Origin: Thalassolituus marinus
Lineage (GTDB): Bacteria; Pseudomonadota; Gammaproteobacteria; Pseudomonadales; Oceanobacteraceae
Assembly: GCF_020320395.1 (NCBI RefSeq)
Contig: NZ_JAEDAH010000016.1
Coordinates: forward strand, 1-63,047
Direction of reading: 5' to 3'
DNA: 63,047 nucleotides
Shown: piece after piece, positions 44,096 to 57,448 of the stretch
How the letters are laid out: each line of letters begins with the position of its first letter
Position numbering within the stretch: the stretch's first letter is position 1
Made by a program: the position numbers and the translations under genes
The notes under the pieces: model-generated
Databases searched by the model: none
The model's input: the letters and a program-made list of their open reading frames with translations, nothing else
Told to the model about the DNA's origin: nothing

Positions 44096-45988
44096 TCAGT
44101 TCAGCTCGTAACTATTAACGGAATCACCGGAAGTTGCCGTAACTTCAATCGAGATTGGCGATGTTTCCGCACTATAGTTGACGGTATAAAAAGCGCCAAA
44201 ACTTGGCAGCCCCTGAGCACCTGTAGGATCAAGAATACCGATACTGTTTGGCACAGGGCCTGAGGTACCGGTAATTTTGTAACCGTCACCACTTGCACCC
44301 ATAATCGTGCCAGACGCAGGGATATTGCCGTTTGCATCCTGCAGCACAACATAGAAGGTACCACTTCCAGCCAGGGTTGGAGTGTTTTCAGTGTAAGCAG
44401 GTACCGTCACACCATTAACAACTACAGTACCACTCTGTTCAAAGAAACGAATTGTTGGAGCTACCGTAGCGGTAGACTGCATCAGACGAATGTTTGCACG
44501 CACGTTCATCAGTGAGCCACAGTGGCTGAGACCTTTAGCAGCATCAGTACACAGCGCCCCCTGATAAGTCGCTGGTGCAGCATCGTAGGAACCGTCGTAA
44601 TCGAAATCTGCAAAGAATTCGACTGGCAGAGACGACGTGCCTCCAACATCTACTGCGCCATCCCAGTCATCGTCGCGGAAAGCTTCCGGATAGGTTACAA
44701 ACGGCTCATTGGCATCAAACAGACCATTATTGTTCTGATCAGTAAAACCACTCTCACCCATGGTGTAGGCCATAATAGTGGTCATGCCATAAACCGTGCC
44801 CGCTGTCTGCTGATCAACTTCATTCACGCGATTCAGTCCTGCGGCATGTTGCCCCGGGCGATCACCCGCACTGTACCAGGTCACAGAACAGCGACCACCT
44901 TCGGTAGCGCAGTATGATTCAATCGCACCGCTTTCTGCCGTGAAGTTGATTACTGTGCCGTCCGGTACCGGGTTCTGGAACTGGTCTGCGGCGAAAGCTG
45001 TCACTGAGACTTCGGTCCCTGATACATCAAATGCTCCCGGATTAAAGGTATCCAGAGCGATACTGAAGCTATCCTGATCTGCCAGACCGGTTGTGATAGA
45101 AACCGGCTGGGAACTGGTTGAAATTTCAGTGACGCCGTCATTAGCAAGCGTTGTAGCAACAACAGAAGTCACGCCATGCGTGGTACCAGATTGCAGAATA
45201 GCTTTAACTTCGCCATCCTCATTGGTAACACCCTCGCCCAGAGCAAGGCGCGCCCCACCAGGCGTGTTACTCAGCGCAAAGGTAACTTCTTTGCCACCAA
45301 TCGGGTTATTAGTGCGATCCAGCACGCGGAACACAACCTCTGACAGAACAGGCAACACCGGGTTAGCGATTGTTGAAATAGAAATCGCTGGTTCTGAGTT
45401 CTCAACGAATGTAATCGCACCCACTTCCGGAGCCTGCACAGTAATAGTTCCACTTGCGGCATCAAGGACACTATCCAGATCTATCTCACCATCGTTTGTC
45501 GCATACAGCTTGAATGACAGTACATCGGTACCACTACAACCCTCGGCTGTGTAGGTAACAGATATCTCGCCGCTGGAGGTGACGACTTGCTCTCGGCTGA
45601 AAGAGGCTTTTGCAGGATCTGATTCTGCACAAATAGATGTGAAGACCACACCGTATTGCTGAGAAACAACTTTCGCATTGCCGTTATCACCGTCAACAAT
45701 AGTCGCCGTGATATTCGCTGTGCCACCGGCACTGAGAGACGTTGAGCTGATATTTAATGCACCGGATACAAAGCTGGAGCCACTGCCTGTACCAATTAAC
45801 GGATTGGTAATATCAGTACTGGTGGTCACATCGTCGGTTGTTCCGTCACCGTTATCAACGGTGGTGGTATCGCCGGACGAAGAACTATCATCATTACCAG
45901 CAACAACAGAATCGCCACCGCCACCGCCACCACAGGCAGTCAGGAAAGCAGTTAACAGCAGGGTGAGCAACGAGGCAGGCTTTAACAT
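44096..45988 (-). CDS. Secreted lipoprotein with Ig-like (Big) domains
   Basis: A 630-residue lipoprotein. The signal ends in the lipobox LTAC with Cys19, followed by a GGGGGGD stretch, then a low-complexity Asp/Ser/Thr linker to about residue 60. Domains with invasin-type Ig patterns follow (EVVFRVLDRTNNPIGGKEVTFALSNT near 220; VSVTAFAADQFQNPVPDGTVINFTAESGAIE near 330). A region rich in calcium-loop-like segments (DQNNNGLFDANEP, DDDWDGAVDV, DFDYDGSYDAAP) lies at about 425-480. Start set at MLKPASLL, with GGAG upstream. Outer-membrane or surface attachment is inferred; partner unknown. Confidence 0.82.
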   Translation of the reverse strand: MLKPASLLTLLLTAFLTACGGGGGGDSVVAGNDDSSSSGDTTTVDNGDGTTDDVTTSTDITNPLIGTGSGSSFVSGALNISSTSLSAGGTANITATIVDGDNGNAKVVSQQYGVVFTSICAESDPAKASFSREQVVTSSGEISVTYTAEGCSGTDVLSFKLYATNDGEIDLDSVLDAASGTITVQAPEVGAITFVENSEPAISISTIANPVLPVLSEVVFRVLDRTNNPIGGKEVTFALSNTPGGARLALGEGVTNEDGEVKAILQSGTTHGVTSVVATTLANDGVTEISTSSQPVSITTGLADQDSFSIALDTFNPGAFDVSGTEVSVTAFAADQFQNPVPDGTVINFTAESGAIESYCATEGGRCSVTWYSAGDRPGQHAAGLNRVNEVDQQTAGTVYGMTTIMAYTMGESGFTDQNNNGLFDANEPFVTYPEAFRDDDWDGAVDVGGTSSLPVEFFADFDYDGSYDAAPATYQGALCTDAAKGLSHCGSLMNVRANIRLMQSTATVAPTIRFFEQSGTVVVNGVTVPAYTENTPTLAGSGTFYVVLQDANGNIPASGTIMGASGDGYKITGTSGPVPNSIGILDPTGAQGLPSFGAFYTVNYSAETSPISIEVTATSGDSVNSYELN

Positions 45989-46078
45989 TCGAGTGCACTC
46001 CATCTCAGAATTGTCCCGTGGTCAATTGTTATAGCCAGCTAGGATAGCATCCTCAATGTCGTGGAGGCCATAAACAAA

Positions 46079-46112
46079 AACGCGGCAACCCACCGGGTAT
46101 GCCGCGTTTTTT
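46079..46112 (-). terminator. Terminator of gltBD
   Basis: AACGCGGCA/TGCCGCGTT stem with flanking A and T runs, between the gltD stop and the lipoprotein gene. Confidence 0.85.
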
Positions 46113-46150
46113 GCCGTCTGTCACATAATCTGCGACAAAGGGGGAGCAGA

Positions 46151-47584
<1,434 letters not shown>

Positions 47585-47598
47585 TCATCCTGCGCCGA

Positions 47599-50500
47599 TT
47601 ACTCAGGACGAGCACGGGTGTTGTTCAGCAGTTGCTGCAGGTCTGCAGCCTTTGGCTTAACCAGCCAGAATTTACCGATGAAGCCATCGAAATCATCGAG
47701 GATTTCCTGACCCCAGGCACTGCCAGTCTCTTCTACGAACTCACGCAGCACACTGCGCAGGTGACTGCGGTGGCCTTCGGTCATTTCGTTAGAGATACGG
47801 TGAATATCTACCAGCTCGTGGTTGTACTTATCCACAAAGCTGTTATCCATATCCAGTACGTAGGCGAAACCACCGGTCATACCAGCACCGAAGTTGTAGC
47901 CGGTTTCACCCAGCACACAAACCATACCGCCAGTCATGTATTCACAGCAGTGATCGCCTGCACCTTCAACCACAGCGTGAGCACCGGAGTTACGCACACC
48001 GAAACGCTCACCAGCACGGCCTGCTGCCAGCAGCTTACCGCCGGTAGCACCATACAGACAGGTGTTACCTACGATGGACGTGTCGTTGGTCTTAAAGGCC
48101 GAACCTTTTGGCGGGAAGATAACCAGCTTACCGCCAGTCATACCTTTACCCACGTAATCGTTGGCATCACCTTCCAGAATCATTTCCAGACCGCCAGCAT
48201 TCCATACACCGAATGACTGACCAGCAACGCCGGTCAGGTTCAGGCGGACAGGCTTGTCAGCCATGCCCTGGTTGCCGTGACGCTTGGCGATTTCACCAGA
48301 CAGGCGAGCACCGATAGAACGGTCGCAGTTGGTAACGCGGAAGCTGAATTCGCCACCGGTTTTGTTTTCGATTGCAGACAGAGTTTCCTCAGCCATGCGC
48401 TCGGCCAGCAAACCTTCATCGTAAGGCTTGTTGCGCTCAACCTGAACAGTATGAGGCTTGTCAGCCGGGATGTGGTCATTAGCCAGAATCGGAGTCAGGT
48501 CCAGATTACGCTGTTTGGCAGTAGCACCTTCCAGAACTTCCAGCAGATCGGTACGACCTACCAGCTCTTCCATGGTGCGGATGCCCAGTTTTGCCATCCA
48601 GCCACGAACTTCTTCTGCCACGAAGCGGAAGTAGTTCTTAACCATGTCTTTGGTACCGATGTAGTGCTTATCACGCAGGTCATCGTTCTGCGTTGCAACA
48701 CCGGTCGCACAGTTGTTCAGGTGACAGATACGCAGGTATTTACAACCTACCGCAACCATTGGCAGCGTACCGAAACCGAAGGACTCAGCACCCAGAATGG
48801 CCGCTTTCACAACGTCCAGACCAGATTTCAGACCACCGTCAGTCTGTACACGAACGTTGCCACGCAGGTCGTTGGCACGCAGCGCCTGATGCGCTTCCGA
48901 CAGACCGAGCTCCCACGGGGAACCAGCGTACTTAATAGAGGTCAGCGGAGATGCCGCAGTACCACCGTCGTAACCAGAAATAGTGATCAGGTCAGCGTAG
49001 GCCTTGGCAACACCAGCAGCAATGGTACCGACACCCGGTTCAGATACCAGTTTCACCGACACCAGAGCCGCAGGGTTAACCTGTTTCAGGTCGTAAATCA
49101 GCTGCGCCAGATCTTCAATCGAGTAGATATCGTGGTGCGGCGGAGGCGAAATCAAAGTTACACCCGGAACGGAGTAACGCAGGGTCGCAATCAGGTCGTT
49201 AACCTTACCACCTGGCAGCTGACCACCCTCACCCGGCTTGGCACCCTGCGCAACTTTAATCTGCAGCACTTCAGCGCTGGACAGATAGTGCGGAGTTACA
49301 CCAAAACGACCGGAAGCGATTTGCTTGATCTTGGAGTTACGAACAGTGCCGTAACGCAGCGGATCTTCACCACCTTCACCAGAGTTCGAGCGACCACCCA
49401 GTTCGTTCATCGCCATTGCCAGCGCTTCGTGTGCTTCCGGAGACAGCGCACCGAGCGACATAGCAGCGGTATCGAAACGCGGGTACATGGCTTCTGCTGG
49501 TTCTACTTCGCTGATATCGATAGGGGCGATATCTTTGCGCAGGGACAGCAGGTCACGAATGGTCGCAACAGGGCGCTCGTTAACCAGTTCCGCAAAACGG
49601 TCGTAAGCTGCCTGACTGTTGGTCTGTACAGCTTCCTGAATGTTCTTAACAACATCCGGGTTGTAGGCGTGATATTCGCCACCGTGTACATATTTGAGCA
49701 GGCCACCCTGTTCAATTTTCTTGCGGGTCTTCCAGGCGTTATCACGAGTCAGTTCCAGATCGGCCTGAATATCAGCGAACGTAGCACCGCCGATACGGCT
49801 GGTGACGCCACAGAAGCACTGATCCACAATTTCTTTGCTCAGACCAACGCCTTCGAACAGCTGAGAACCACGGTATGACGCGACGGTAGAAATACCCATC
49901 TTCGACATAACCTTCATCAGGCCCTTACGGATTGCCTTGCGGAAGTTCTGCTGAGATTTCAGCGGATCACCCAGCAGTTCGTTGGTACGGTGCAGGTCAG
50001 TCAGTACGTCGTATGCAAGCCATGGGTAAACGGCGGTCGCACCAAAGCCCAGCAGCACAGCAAACTGGTGTGCATCGCGCGCGGAACCGGTTTCTACGAT
50101 GATGTTACCGTCGGTACGCAATCCCGTCTGAACCAGACGGTGATGTACAGCACCGGTAGCCATTACCGCCGGAATCAGCAGCTGCTCTTCCGTTACTTCG
50201 CGGTCAGACAGAATCAGTACAACGTAACCGTCACGGATTGCCTGCTCTGCTTTATCGGCCAGTTCTTTAACCGCCTGCTGCAGACCTGTCGCCGGATCAA
50301 AGGCCATAGACAGAGTTACGTGACGGAATGCATCCAGACCCGTCGTTTTCAGCCCCTGGAACTTCAGCGGCGACAGCACCGGCGAGGTCAGGATGATACG
50401 GTTGGCATGATCTGCACTGGTTTCAAATACGTTTTTCTCGGCACCAATACAGGTTTCCAGAGACATCACGATGGCTTCACGCAGCGGGTCGATTGGCGGG

Positions 50501-52050
50501 TTAGTAACCTGCGCAAACTGCTGGCGGAAGTAGTCTGCCATGTGACGAACACGCTGAGACAAAACCGCCATAGGGGTGTCATCACCCATAGAACCAGTGG
50601 CTTCCTGGCCCTCTTCGCCCATCGGACGCAGAACCTGATCACGCTCTTCATTGGTAATCAGTTGCAGCTTCTGATGAGTGTTCAGTTCATCACCGCTCAG
50701 CGCTTCAGCGTCATCAACCTTCTGCAGCAGCAGCTGGCTTTCCAGGCGGATGGCGTTTTCTTTCAGCCATTGTTTGTATGGCTGCTCAGCTTTCAGCGCG
50801 TTGTCGATATCTTCGGTGGTCAGCAGCTTGCCTTCCAGCGTATCGATGGCCAGCATCTGACCCGGGCCAACACGGCCCTTGGCAACCACATCTTCAGGCT
50901 TATAGCTGTAAACACCCACTTCGGATGCCACAGTAATAAAGTTGTCTTTGGTGATTACCCAACGGGATGGACGCAGACCGTTACGGTCCAGACCACATAC
51001 CGCATAGCGGCCATCAGTAATTACCAGACCAGCCGGGCCGTCCCACGCTTCCATATGCATGGAGTTGTATTCGTAGAACGCGCGCAGATCCGCATCCATG
51101 GTTTCAACATTCTGCCAGGCTGGCGGAATCATCATACGCACAGCGCGGAACAGGCTGACACCGCCGGTAACCAGCAGTTCCAGCATGTTGTCCATAGAAG
51201 AAGAGTCGGAGCCGGTGGTATTCACCAGTGGCGACAGATCGGTCAGGTTCGGCAGGCGGTCACTCTGGTACTTACCGCTACGGGCATTGGCCCAGTTACG
51301 GTTGCCCTGAATGGTGTTGATCTCACCATTGTGAGCCAGCATGCGGAACGGCTGAGCCAATGGCCAGCGCGGCATGGTGTTGGTCGAGAAGCGTTGGTGG
51401 AAAACACAGATCGCAGTTTCCAGGCGCTCATCACCAAGGTCCAGATAGAAGTTCGGCAGGTCTACCGGCATCATCAGGCCTTTATAAGACAGAACACGGT
51501 CTGACAGGCTGGCGATGTAAAAATCCGGATATGCAGTCAGCGCTTTCTCGGCGTAACGACGCGCATAGAATTGCTTAACACCAAACTCGACTTCGTCCAT
51601 AGCGGACGCAGGGGCAATGAATACCTGCTCAAAACGTGGCAGGCAATCCAGAGCCATCGGGCCGAGGCAGTCATTGTTGGTTGGAACTGTACGCCAGCCC
51701 AGAACCGTAAGGCCCTGTGCAGTCACAGCCTGTTCAACAGCATCTTTCTGCTTGCTGTATACAGCATCATCAAGATCCATGAACAGCATGCCCACAGCAT
51801 ATTGTTCTGGCAGTTCAATACCCGCTTCCGCCGTTACGGCGCGCAGGAATGAATCCGGCATCTGGATCAACAGACCGCATCCGTCACCGGTTTTCCCATC
51901 CGCAGCAATACCGCCACGGTGTGTCATACAGGTCAGGGATTCGATCGCTGTTGTTAACAGCTTGTGGCTCGGCTGACCTTCTAAGTGGGCCAGCAAACCG
52001 AATCCACAGTTGTCCTTAAAGTCGCCTGGAGTGTACAGACCAGTTCTCAT
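47599..52050 (-). CDS. gltB: Glutamate synthase large subunit
   Basis: A 1483-residue enzyme that converts glutamine and 2-oxoglutarate into two glutamates. The N-terminal amidotransferase nucleophile should be Cys15 in DNCGFGLLA, exposed after removal of a short propeptide. The central domain and the FMN domain ([13 protein letters not shown] near 893, [21 protein letters not shown] near 943) follow. The 3Fe-4S cysteines are in [19 protein letters not shown] near 1110. The C-terminal beta-helix is rich in Gly ([13 protein letters not shown]). Full length. Confidence 0.97.
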   Translation of the reverse strand: MRTGLYTPGDFKDNCGFGLLAHLEGQPSHKLLTTAIESLTCMTHRGGIAADGKTGDGCGLLIQMPDSFLRAVTAEAGIELPEQYAVGMLFMDLDDAVYSKQKDAVEQAVTAQGLTVLGWRTVPTNNDCLGPMALDCLPRFEQVFIAPASAMDEVEFGVKQFYARRYAEKALTAYPDFYIASLSDRVLSYKGLMMPVDLPNFYLDLGDERLETAICVFHQRFSTNTMPRWPLAQPFRMLAHNGEINTIQGNRNWANARSGKYQSDRLPNLTDLSPLVNTTGSDSSSMDNMLELLVTGGVSLFRAVRMMIPPAWQNVETMDADLRAFYEYNSMHMEAWDGPAGLVITDGRYAVCGLDRNGLRPSRWVITKDNFITVASEVGVYSYKPEDVVAKGRVGPGQMLAIDTLEGKLLTTEDIDNALKAEQPYKQWLKENAIRLESQLLLQKVDDAEALSGDELNTHQKLQLITNEERDQVLRPMGEEGQEATGSMGDDTPMAVLSQRVRHMADYFRQQFAQVTNPPIDPLREAIVMSLETCIGAEKNVFETSADHANRIILTSPVLSPLKFQGLKTTGLDAFRHVTLSMAFDPATGLQQAVKELADKAEQAIRDGYVVLILSDREVTEEQLLIPAVMATGAVHHRLVQTGLRTDGNIIVETGSARDAHQFAVLLGFGATAVYPWLAYDVLTDLHRTNELLGDPLKSQQNFRKAIRKGLMKVMSKMGISTVASYRGSQLFEGVGLSKEIVDQCFCGVTSRIGGATFADIQADLELTRDNAWKTRKKIEQGGLLKYVHGGEYHAYNPDVVKNIQEAVQTNSQAAYDRFAELVNERPVATIRDLLSLRKDIAPIDISEVEPAEAMYPRFDTAAMSLGALSPEAHEALAMAMNELGGRSNSGEGGEDPLRYGTVRNSKIKQIASGRFGVTPHYLSSAEVLQIKVAQGAKPGEGGQLPGGKVNDLIATLRYSVPGVTLISPPPHHDIYSIEDLAQLIYDLKQVNPAALVSVKLVSEPGVGTIAAGVAKAYADLITISGYDGGTAASPLTSIKYAGSPWELGLSEAHQALRANDLRGNVRVQTDGGLKSGLDVVKAAILGAESFGFGTLPMVAVGCKYLRICHLNNCATGVATQNDDLRDKHYIGTKDMVKNYFRFVAEEVRGWMAKLGIRTMEELVGRTDLLEVLEGATAKQRNLDLTPILANDHIPADKPHTVQVERNKPYDEGLLAERMAEETLSAIENKTGGEFSFRVTNCDRSIGARLSGEIAKRHGNQGMADKPVRLNLTGVAGQSFGVWNAGGLEMILEGDANDYVGKGMTGGKLVIFPPKGSAFKTNDTSIVGNTCLYGATGGKLLAAGRAGERFGVRNSGAHAVVEGAGDHCCEYMTGGMVCVLGETGYNFGAGMTGGFAYVLDMDNSFVDKYNHELVDIHRISNEMTEGHRSHLRSVLREFVEETGSAWGQEILDDFDGFIGKFWLVKPKAADLQQLLNNTRARPE

Positions 52051-52249
52051 AGAACAGCTCTCATCAGTAAAAACTATTTATATATCAATGGCTTACGCCG
52101 ATCTTGTGCGCAAAAAACAAGCAGCATCGAGACAAAAGGACGCCCATTCTACACATCTGGGGCCCCTGCCACAAATAAAGACACATTCTGGTTATTATGT
52201 GCGGCACCAGCGGAAAGGCGGTGCCGGAGGGTTTTTCAGCGACAGCAGC

Positions 52250-53728
52250 TCAGCGAATCGCCTCCTGAACAGCCGTAATATCACGAATCCATGGTGACTG
52301 TTTACGCAGGGTCTGAGGCATAGCGTTTACCGCCGCCTTTGCTTCGTCACGTGAACCATAGGTACCAGCAACCACAACAAACCAGGGCTTACCCTGATGA
52401 ATGGTTTCGTACCGATAAAGTGTCCCTGCAACCTTATCCGTCCAGGTTCCGACAAAGCGCTCGGCACTTGCCTGCTGATAGGAGCCAAAAAGCTGCACCA
52501 CAAAGCCGCTGCGAATATTCAGTAAAGGCGACGCAGGGAGCGTCTTCGCTACAGGAGACGGAGATTTTACCGACTCCAGCAATGGCTCCGCTGCGACCGA
52601 CTGCTTTTCAACAACCACCGCATCGACGGCAGGTGCGATGGATTGCTCAACCGGCGCCGCAACACTTTCGCCCGCATCATCACCGGGCTCCGCATTATTC
52701 GGAACGTAATTGTAATCCGGCTCGGCAGCAACCACTGGCGGATTAATAACCGCAGTCTCAACCTCTAAAGTTGACAAAGCTTCTGATTCAACCTCGGTTG
52801 ACGTTAACTCTTCTGCTGGCGCAGCCAGGGATGGATCAGCAGCAATCGCAGATGCATCATCCGGCGCACTGTTGTATCCACTGTAGAGAAACGACATCAC
52901 CAGTGCCGCCGCTACCGCAGCAATTGCCAGGAGGTGGGTCAGAGGAAAACGCGTCGTTTGTGCTGGCACACTGTCTTTGTCAGCAGCCTGAGTATCAGCA
53001 CTCAGAAACAGATCATCGGCAGTACGCAAAACGTCTGCTGGCCAACCGTGGCTTTGCTGAAATACATAATCAATATCGGCGGAGGAAAGCTGCAACGCAT
53101 TACCCGGACTGTAAACCTGCTGAATTAACAGCTGACAATCGTCCCGATTCAGCGGTTCAATCTCGTGCCGATGCACCGGCGCATTAGCAGGACTTTCGCG
53201 AATTTCGTCTTCAAAGCCTGCACGGCCAAACAATGTGAATGACAACGCCTGAGGGGCGATCAGAGCAAAATTGGCAATGCTATTCAGTGTTTCGCTGTCC
53301 AGCTGTTCAGCCTGATCAATAATAACCAGCAAGGATTCACCCTGCTCCTCCCGACTTGCTGCCTGCGCCCGGATTGCATCGCGCGCTGCAACTATATCTT
53401 CCGGGAGTTGTGACATATCCCAGTGAATGGCAATGGCGTTCAGAATGGCTGGCATGCCCAGCATCAGGTCGCCGGTCAGAAACAAACTGGTTTCCGGCTC
53501 CTCGCGCTGCGCTGCCAACGCACTGGCGAGAACCGTTTTCCCTGAACCTTCGTGCCCGGTCACGGCGACCAGCAGCTCGCTGTAAGATGCAAGATGCGAC
53601 AGCAGCTCCAGCGCTTTCACCTGGGATGGCAGCAATACCGGAAGCGGGACAGAGTAATACTGTCCGGCCGGATCATTCACTTCCTGCTCAGCAAGAAAAT
53701 CCTTTTCCAGATCGTAATCGGTATCCAT
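52250..53728 (-). CDS. damX: DamX-like protein: AAA domain, one TM, SPOR domain
   Basis: A 492-residue cell-division-linked protein. The N-terminal ATPase-like domain has GHEGSGKTVLASAL near residue 58 and LLVIIDQAEQLD near 135. One TM lies at about 267-287 (LLAIAAVAAALVMSFLYSG). An acidic, Pro/Ala-rich periplasmic linker of about 110 residues follows. The C-terminal SPOR domain (about 415-490, FVVQLFGSYQQASAERF) binds denuded septal peptidoglycan. Located after aroB as in aroK-aroB-damX operons, which supports the name. Confidence 0.88.
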   Translation of the reverse strand: MDTDYDLEKDFLAEQEVNDPAGQYYSVPLPVLLPSQVKALELLSHLASYSELLVAVTGHEGSGKTVLASALAAQREEPETSLFLTGDLMLGMPAILNAIAIHWDMSQLPEDIVAARDAIRAQAASREEQGESLLVIIDQAEQLDSETLNSIANFALIAPQALSFTLFGRAGFEDEIRESPANAPVHRHEIEPLNRDDCQLLIQQVYSPGNALQLSSADIDYVFQQSHGWPADVLRTADDLFLSADTQAADKDSVPAQTTRFPLTHLLAIAAVAAALVMSFLYSGYNSAPDDASAIAADPSLAAPAEELTSTEVESEALSTLEVETAVINPPVVAAEPDYNYVPNNAEPGDDAGESVAAPVEQSIAPAVDAVVVEKQSVAAEPLLESVKSPSPVAKTLPASPLLNIRSGFVVQLFGSYQQASAERFVGTWTDKVAGTLYRYETIHQGKPWFVVVAGTYGSRDEAKAAVNAMPQTLRKQSPWIRDITAVQEAIR

Positions 53729-53743
53729 AGCTGCCTCCGGCGC

Positions 53744-54835
53744 TCAGGCTAAGCCCAGTTTATCGCCTGCTGTCAGGGTTTGAGTCAATAGGTCTTTCGG
53801 CACATCAGAGGTCATGTATGCCTCACCGATGCGCTTCAGCAATACCAGACGGATGCGACCATCCAGCACTTTCTTATCAACCAGCATGCGACTGATATAA
53901 TCATCGGTCGACATATCCGCCGGGCCAACAACAGGCAAACCTGAAGCGATCAGCAGATCCCTCAGAGCCGTCAGCTCGTCGCTACTGATATGTTCCATGC
54001 GCCAGCACAGGTCTGCCGCCTGCAGCATTCCGGTACCAACCGCTTCACCGTGCAGCCACTGCCCATAGCCCTGATGTGCTTCAATAGCATGACCAAAGGT
54101 ATGACCAAGATTCAGAATGGCGCGAATACCTGATTCTGTTTCGTCCTGCGCAACCACTTCGGCCTTATTCTGGCAGGATCGTTCAATCGCATACGCAAGT
54201 GCTTTTGGCTCTCGCTTCATCAGTGCCTGAATATTCTCTGTAATCCACTGATAAAACGGCTTATCACAGATCAGGCCGTACTTAATCACTTCCGCAATAC
54301 CCGCCGACAACTCGCGCTCCGGCAATGTATTCAGTGTATCTGTGTCCGCTATCACGCACTTCGGCTGATGAAAGGCACCGATCATGTTTTTGCCCAGCGG
54401 GTGATTCACGCCAGTCTTACCACCTACTGACGAATCGACCTGTGACAGCAAGGTCGTCGGTACCTGAATAAAATTCACGCCGCGCTGATACGATGCCGCG
54501 GCATAACCACACATATCGCCAATGACACCACCGCCCAGAGCCAGTAGTGTGGTTGTGCGATTATGTTGTTTTTCCAGCAGTGCGTCATAAATGAGGTTGA
54601 GGGTTTTCAGGTCCTTATAAGACTCACCATCCGGCAGAATCACCTCATCAACCTGAAATCCCTGCAACGCGCTTTTTACCTTTTCAAGGTACAGCGGTGC
54701 GACGGTCGTATTCGTCACGATCATGACCTGGCGTCCCGTAATATACGGCGCATACAGATCCGACCTTGTCAGCAAACCATTACCAATAAAAATGGGGTAG
54801 CTACGCTCCCCCAGATCAACCGTCAGCGTATTCAT
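53744..54835 (-). CDS. aroB: 3-dehydroquinate synthase
   Basis: A 363-residue NAD- and metal-dependent enzyme of the shikimate pathway. Seen are the NAD-binding [22 protein letters not shown] near 100, the substrate lysine in [16 protein letters not shown] near 146, and metal ligand His in [12 protein letters not shown] near 247. Start set at [15 protein letters not shown], which matches family length; five bases from the aroK stop. Confidence 0.96.
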   Translation of the reverse strand: MNTLTVDLGERSYPIFIGNGLLTRSDLYAPYITGRQVMIVTNTTVAPLYLEKVKSALQGFQVDEVILPDGESYKDLKTLNLIYDALLEKQHNRTTTLLALGGGVIGDMCGYAAASYQRGVNFIQVPTTLLSQVDSSVGGKTGVNHPLGKNMIGAFHQPKCVIADTDTLNTLPERELSAGIAEVIKYGLICDKPFYQWITENIQALMKREPKALAYAIERSCQNKAEVVAQDETESGIRAILNLGHTFGHAIEAHQGYGQWLHGEAVGTGMLQAADLCWRMEHISSDELTALRDLLIASGLPVVGPADMSTDDYISRMLVDKKVLDGRIRLVLLKRIGEAYMTSDVPKDLLTQTLTAGDKLGLA

Positions 54836-54840
54836 CAATA

Positions 54841-55356
54841 TCAGCCTTTCAATCTTTTCTGCAGTTCCTGCACAACCCACCGGGGATTACGGCGATCCGT
54901 CTGGATAACGATATCAGCCACCTCGCGATACATTGGGTCACGCTTAGCAAACAGGTCACGGAGAATCTTCTCCGGGTTGTCGTTTTGCAGCAATGGTCTG
55001 TTTTTGTCTTTTGCGGTGCGAGCAAGCTGCTGTTCTACAGAAGTACAGAGATAAACAACCATGCCACGCCCGGCAAGATGACGACGATTAGCTTCGCGCA
55101 TAACAGCGCCGCCACCGGTCGCCAGTACAATGCCATCAAGCATTGTCAGCTCATCAATAACCTGCTCCTCACGCTCACGGAAACCAGCTTCCCCTTCCTT
55201 GTCGAAAATCCAGGGAATATTGGCGCCACAGCGCTCTTCGATCACTTTGTCGGAGTCAATGAATTCCAGTTTCATTTCACTGGAAAGAAGACGGCCAATG
55301 GTGCTTTTACCAGCACCCATTGGCCCTACGAGGAAAACTGAGGTCGTTCGCTTCAT
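54841..55356 (-). CDS. aroK: Shikimate kinase
   Basis: A 171-residue P-loop kinase that phosphorylates shikimate. Walker A is [14 protein letters not shown] near residue 12. [11 protein letters not shown] and GGGAVMRE are the shikimate-binding motifs. Feeds the same pathway as aroB and lies directly downstream of pilQ (gap of three bases). Confidence 0.96.
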   Translation of the reverse strand: MKRTTSVFLVGPMGAGKSTIGRLLSSEMKLEFIDSDKVIEERCGANIPWIFDKEGEAGFREREEQVIDELTMLDGIVLATGGGAVMREANRRHLAGRGMVVYLCTSVEQQLARTAKDKNRPLLQNDNPEKILRDLFAKRDPMYREVADIVIQTDRRNPRWVVQELQKRLKG

Positions 55357-55359
55357 AAA

Positions 55360-57444
55360 TTAACGATTACTGAGCGAATCCTTCACCAGCCTTGGCGTAA
55401 TGAATACCAGCAGTTCACTCTTATCTACATATTCGTTTTTGTAGCGGAACAGAGCCCCGATCAGCGGCAGATCACCAAAGAAAGGGGTTTTGCTGATGGA
55501 GGTCACTTCTTCCGAGCGGAAAATACCACCCAGCACCACAGTCTCGCCATTGTCGACCAGTACCTGAGTCTGCACCGCATTGGTATCAATAGACGGACCA
55601 GCGGAGGTCAGCTCGCCGACAGAGTCCTGGTTAATCATCAGGTCCATAATGATGCGATCATCCGGTGTAATCTGTGGCGTTACTTCCAGCTTCAGCACTG
55701 CAGACTTAAAGGACACGGATGTTGCACCACTGGAACTTGCTTCCTGATAAGGGATCTCGGTACCAGACTCAATGGTTGCCGTCTGGCCATCAGCGGTAAT
55801 AACACGCGGCTGAGAGACAATCTCAGCGCGACCATCGGTTTCAATCGCCGCCAGTTCAAGATCCAGCAGGTAGTCAGCAGTCTGATAACCTACAGCAAAG
55901 GTTGTTGCAGCAGCGTTGGTCACACCAAAGTTCACGATGTTGGCAGAATTCAGATCGACCGCCGAAGGATCGGTACCTGTGGCACGGTCAAAAAGGATCT
56001 GGTTACCTTCCGCGATAGTGCTCTGGCTACCGCCGACAGTGGTCCAGTTACTGCCGTTGTTCTTGTAACCAGCACCCCCCCATTTCACACCCATCTCTTC
56101 ACCAACACTGGTGGCAGCGACAACGATACGCGCCTCAATCAGCACCTGGCGAACAGGCACATCCAGCATGGCCAGCGCTTCGCGGATTTTTTCCAGGTTA
56201 TTCGCGGTATCTTTCATCAACAGTGTATTCGTGCGTTCATCAACCACCGCAGAACCACGTTCCGACAACAGGCCCTGTTCAGAAGTCAGCAGCGCAGCCA
56301 GATCACTTGCCTTGGCGTATTTCAGCTGCATATATTCAGTGATCAGTGGTGCAAGATCCTCCACCTGTTTCACTGCTTCAAGTTCGATCTTTTCACGTGC
56401 TGCAATCTCTTCAGATGGAGCAATCAACAGTACAGATCCCATCTGACGCTTGCCCAGGCCCTTGGTTTTCAACACCAGATCCAGAGCCTGATCCCATGGC
56501 ACATTTTGCAGACGCAGCGTAATGCTACCCTGAACGGTATCAGACGCAACCAGGTTCAAGCCGGTAAAATCAGCAATCAACTGCAGTACGGCACGCACTT
56601 CAATGTTCTGGAAGTTCAGCGACAGTTTTTCGCCAGTGAACGGGAATTTTTTCTTACGTTCTTCGCGCTCTTCTTTCGGCGGTTCAGATACGTTAATCGA
56701 CAGTAACTTATCGGTCTGATAAGCGAGGTAATCGAAGTCGTCGATACCCGGCTCGATCACGATACGCGCACGTCCTGCGTCTGTTTTCGCATCAACAAAG
56801 CGTACCGGCGTGGAAAAGTCGGTAACGTCCAGACGACGACTGAGCTCTTCTGGTAAACGTACCCCCTCAAAATCAGCGATGATGCGGTTACCTTCACGAC
56901 GGATGTTGGCGGCTGCACGAGCGTCGTTCAGCATAATCTGGATCTGACCTTCGCCCTGATCACCGCGACGGAAGTCAACATTCACCACCTTCAATTCAGA
57001 CATCGATGCTGCAGCGACTGAGCCTTCACCGTCGAATACCTTGTTGCCTTCATTCTGGCCGACACTGATCACCAGCGTATTACCACTTACGGCGGTGGTA
57101 TAACCCACCAGGCGAGACAGATTAACCACCAGTCGTGAACGATCCTTGGTAGTCACCAGAGTTGCGCTGCGAACATTACCAGACCCCACGTCATGACGTT
57201 TGGTTTTCAGCTCACTGCTGACCCCCGGAAGATCAATGGCAATCCGCGCAGGCTTTTCAATGGTATAACCACTGACCTGTGGTGGAATGTCATCAAATTC
57301 CATACGAATTTCAGTCACATCACCAGGGAGTGAAGAAAAACTCATATCCTTCAGTGTTGCTGCGGAGGCAACGGAAGCCAGTGCCGCCATGAAAAGCGCC
57401 GGCAAGGCTTTGCAAGCAACCTGCATGCTGTTCACCATTTTCAT
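55360..57444 (-). CDS. pilQ: Type IV pilus secretin PilQ
   Basis: A 694-residue outer-membrane secretin that forms the pilus exit pore. A signal peptide precedes two AMIN domains (LVVNLSRLVGY, IIADFEGVRLPEEL). The secretin N-domains follow (LSLNFQNIEVRAVLQLIADFTGLNLV). The C-terminal secretin channel contains VPVRQVLIEARIVVAATSVG and VVLGGIFRSEEV. Start set at MKMVNSMQVAC, with GGTGGAG upstream and four bases after the pilP stop; the longer frame overlapping pilP is rejected. Confidence 0.95.
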   Translation of the reverse strand: MKMVNSMQVACKALPALFMAALASVASAATLKDMSFSSLPGDVTEIRMEFDDIPPQVSGYTIEKPARIAIDLPGVSSELKTKRHDVGSGNVRSATLVTTKDRSRLVVNLSRLVGYTTAVSGNTLVISVGQNEGNKVFDGEGSVAAASMSELKVVNVDFRRGDQGEGQIQIMLNDARAAANIRREGNRIIADFEGVRLPEELSRRLDVTDFSTPVRFVDAKTDAGRARIVIEPGIDDFDYLAYQTDKLLSINVSEPPKEEREERKKKFPFTGEKLSLNFQNIEVRAVLQLIADFTGLNLVASDTVQGSITLRLQNVPWDQALDLVLKTKGLGKRQMGSVLLIAPSEEIAAREKIELEAVKQVEDLAPLITEYMQLKYAKASDLAALLTSEQGLLSERGSAVVDERTNTLLMKDTANNLEKIREALAMLDVPVRQVLIEARIVVAATSVGEEMGVKWGGAGYKNNGSNWTTVGGSQSTIAEGNQILFDRATGTDPSAVDLNSANIVNFGVTNAAATTFAVGYQTADYLLDLELAAIETDGRAEIVSQPRVITADGQTATIESGTEIPYQEASSSGATSVSFKSAVLKLEVTPQITPDDRIIMDLMINQDSVGELTSAGPSIDTNAVQTQVLVDNGETVVLGGIFRSEEVTSISKTPFFGDLPLIGALFRYKNEYVDKSELLVFITPRLVKDSLSNR

Positions 57445-57448
57445 AGAA

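Noticed and set aside
48277-51504. Long plus-strand frames (533 and 504 codons) opposite gltB
   Set aside because: They are antisense to a full-length, well-conserved GltB and have no recognisable domains or ribosome sites.
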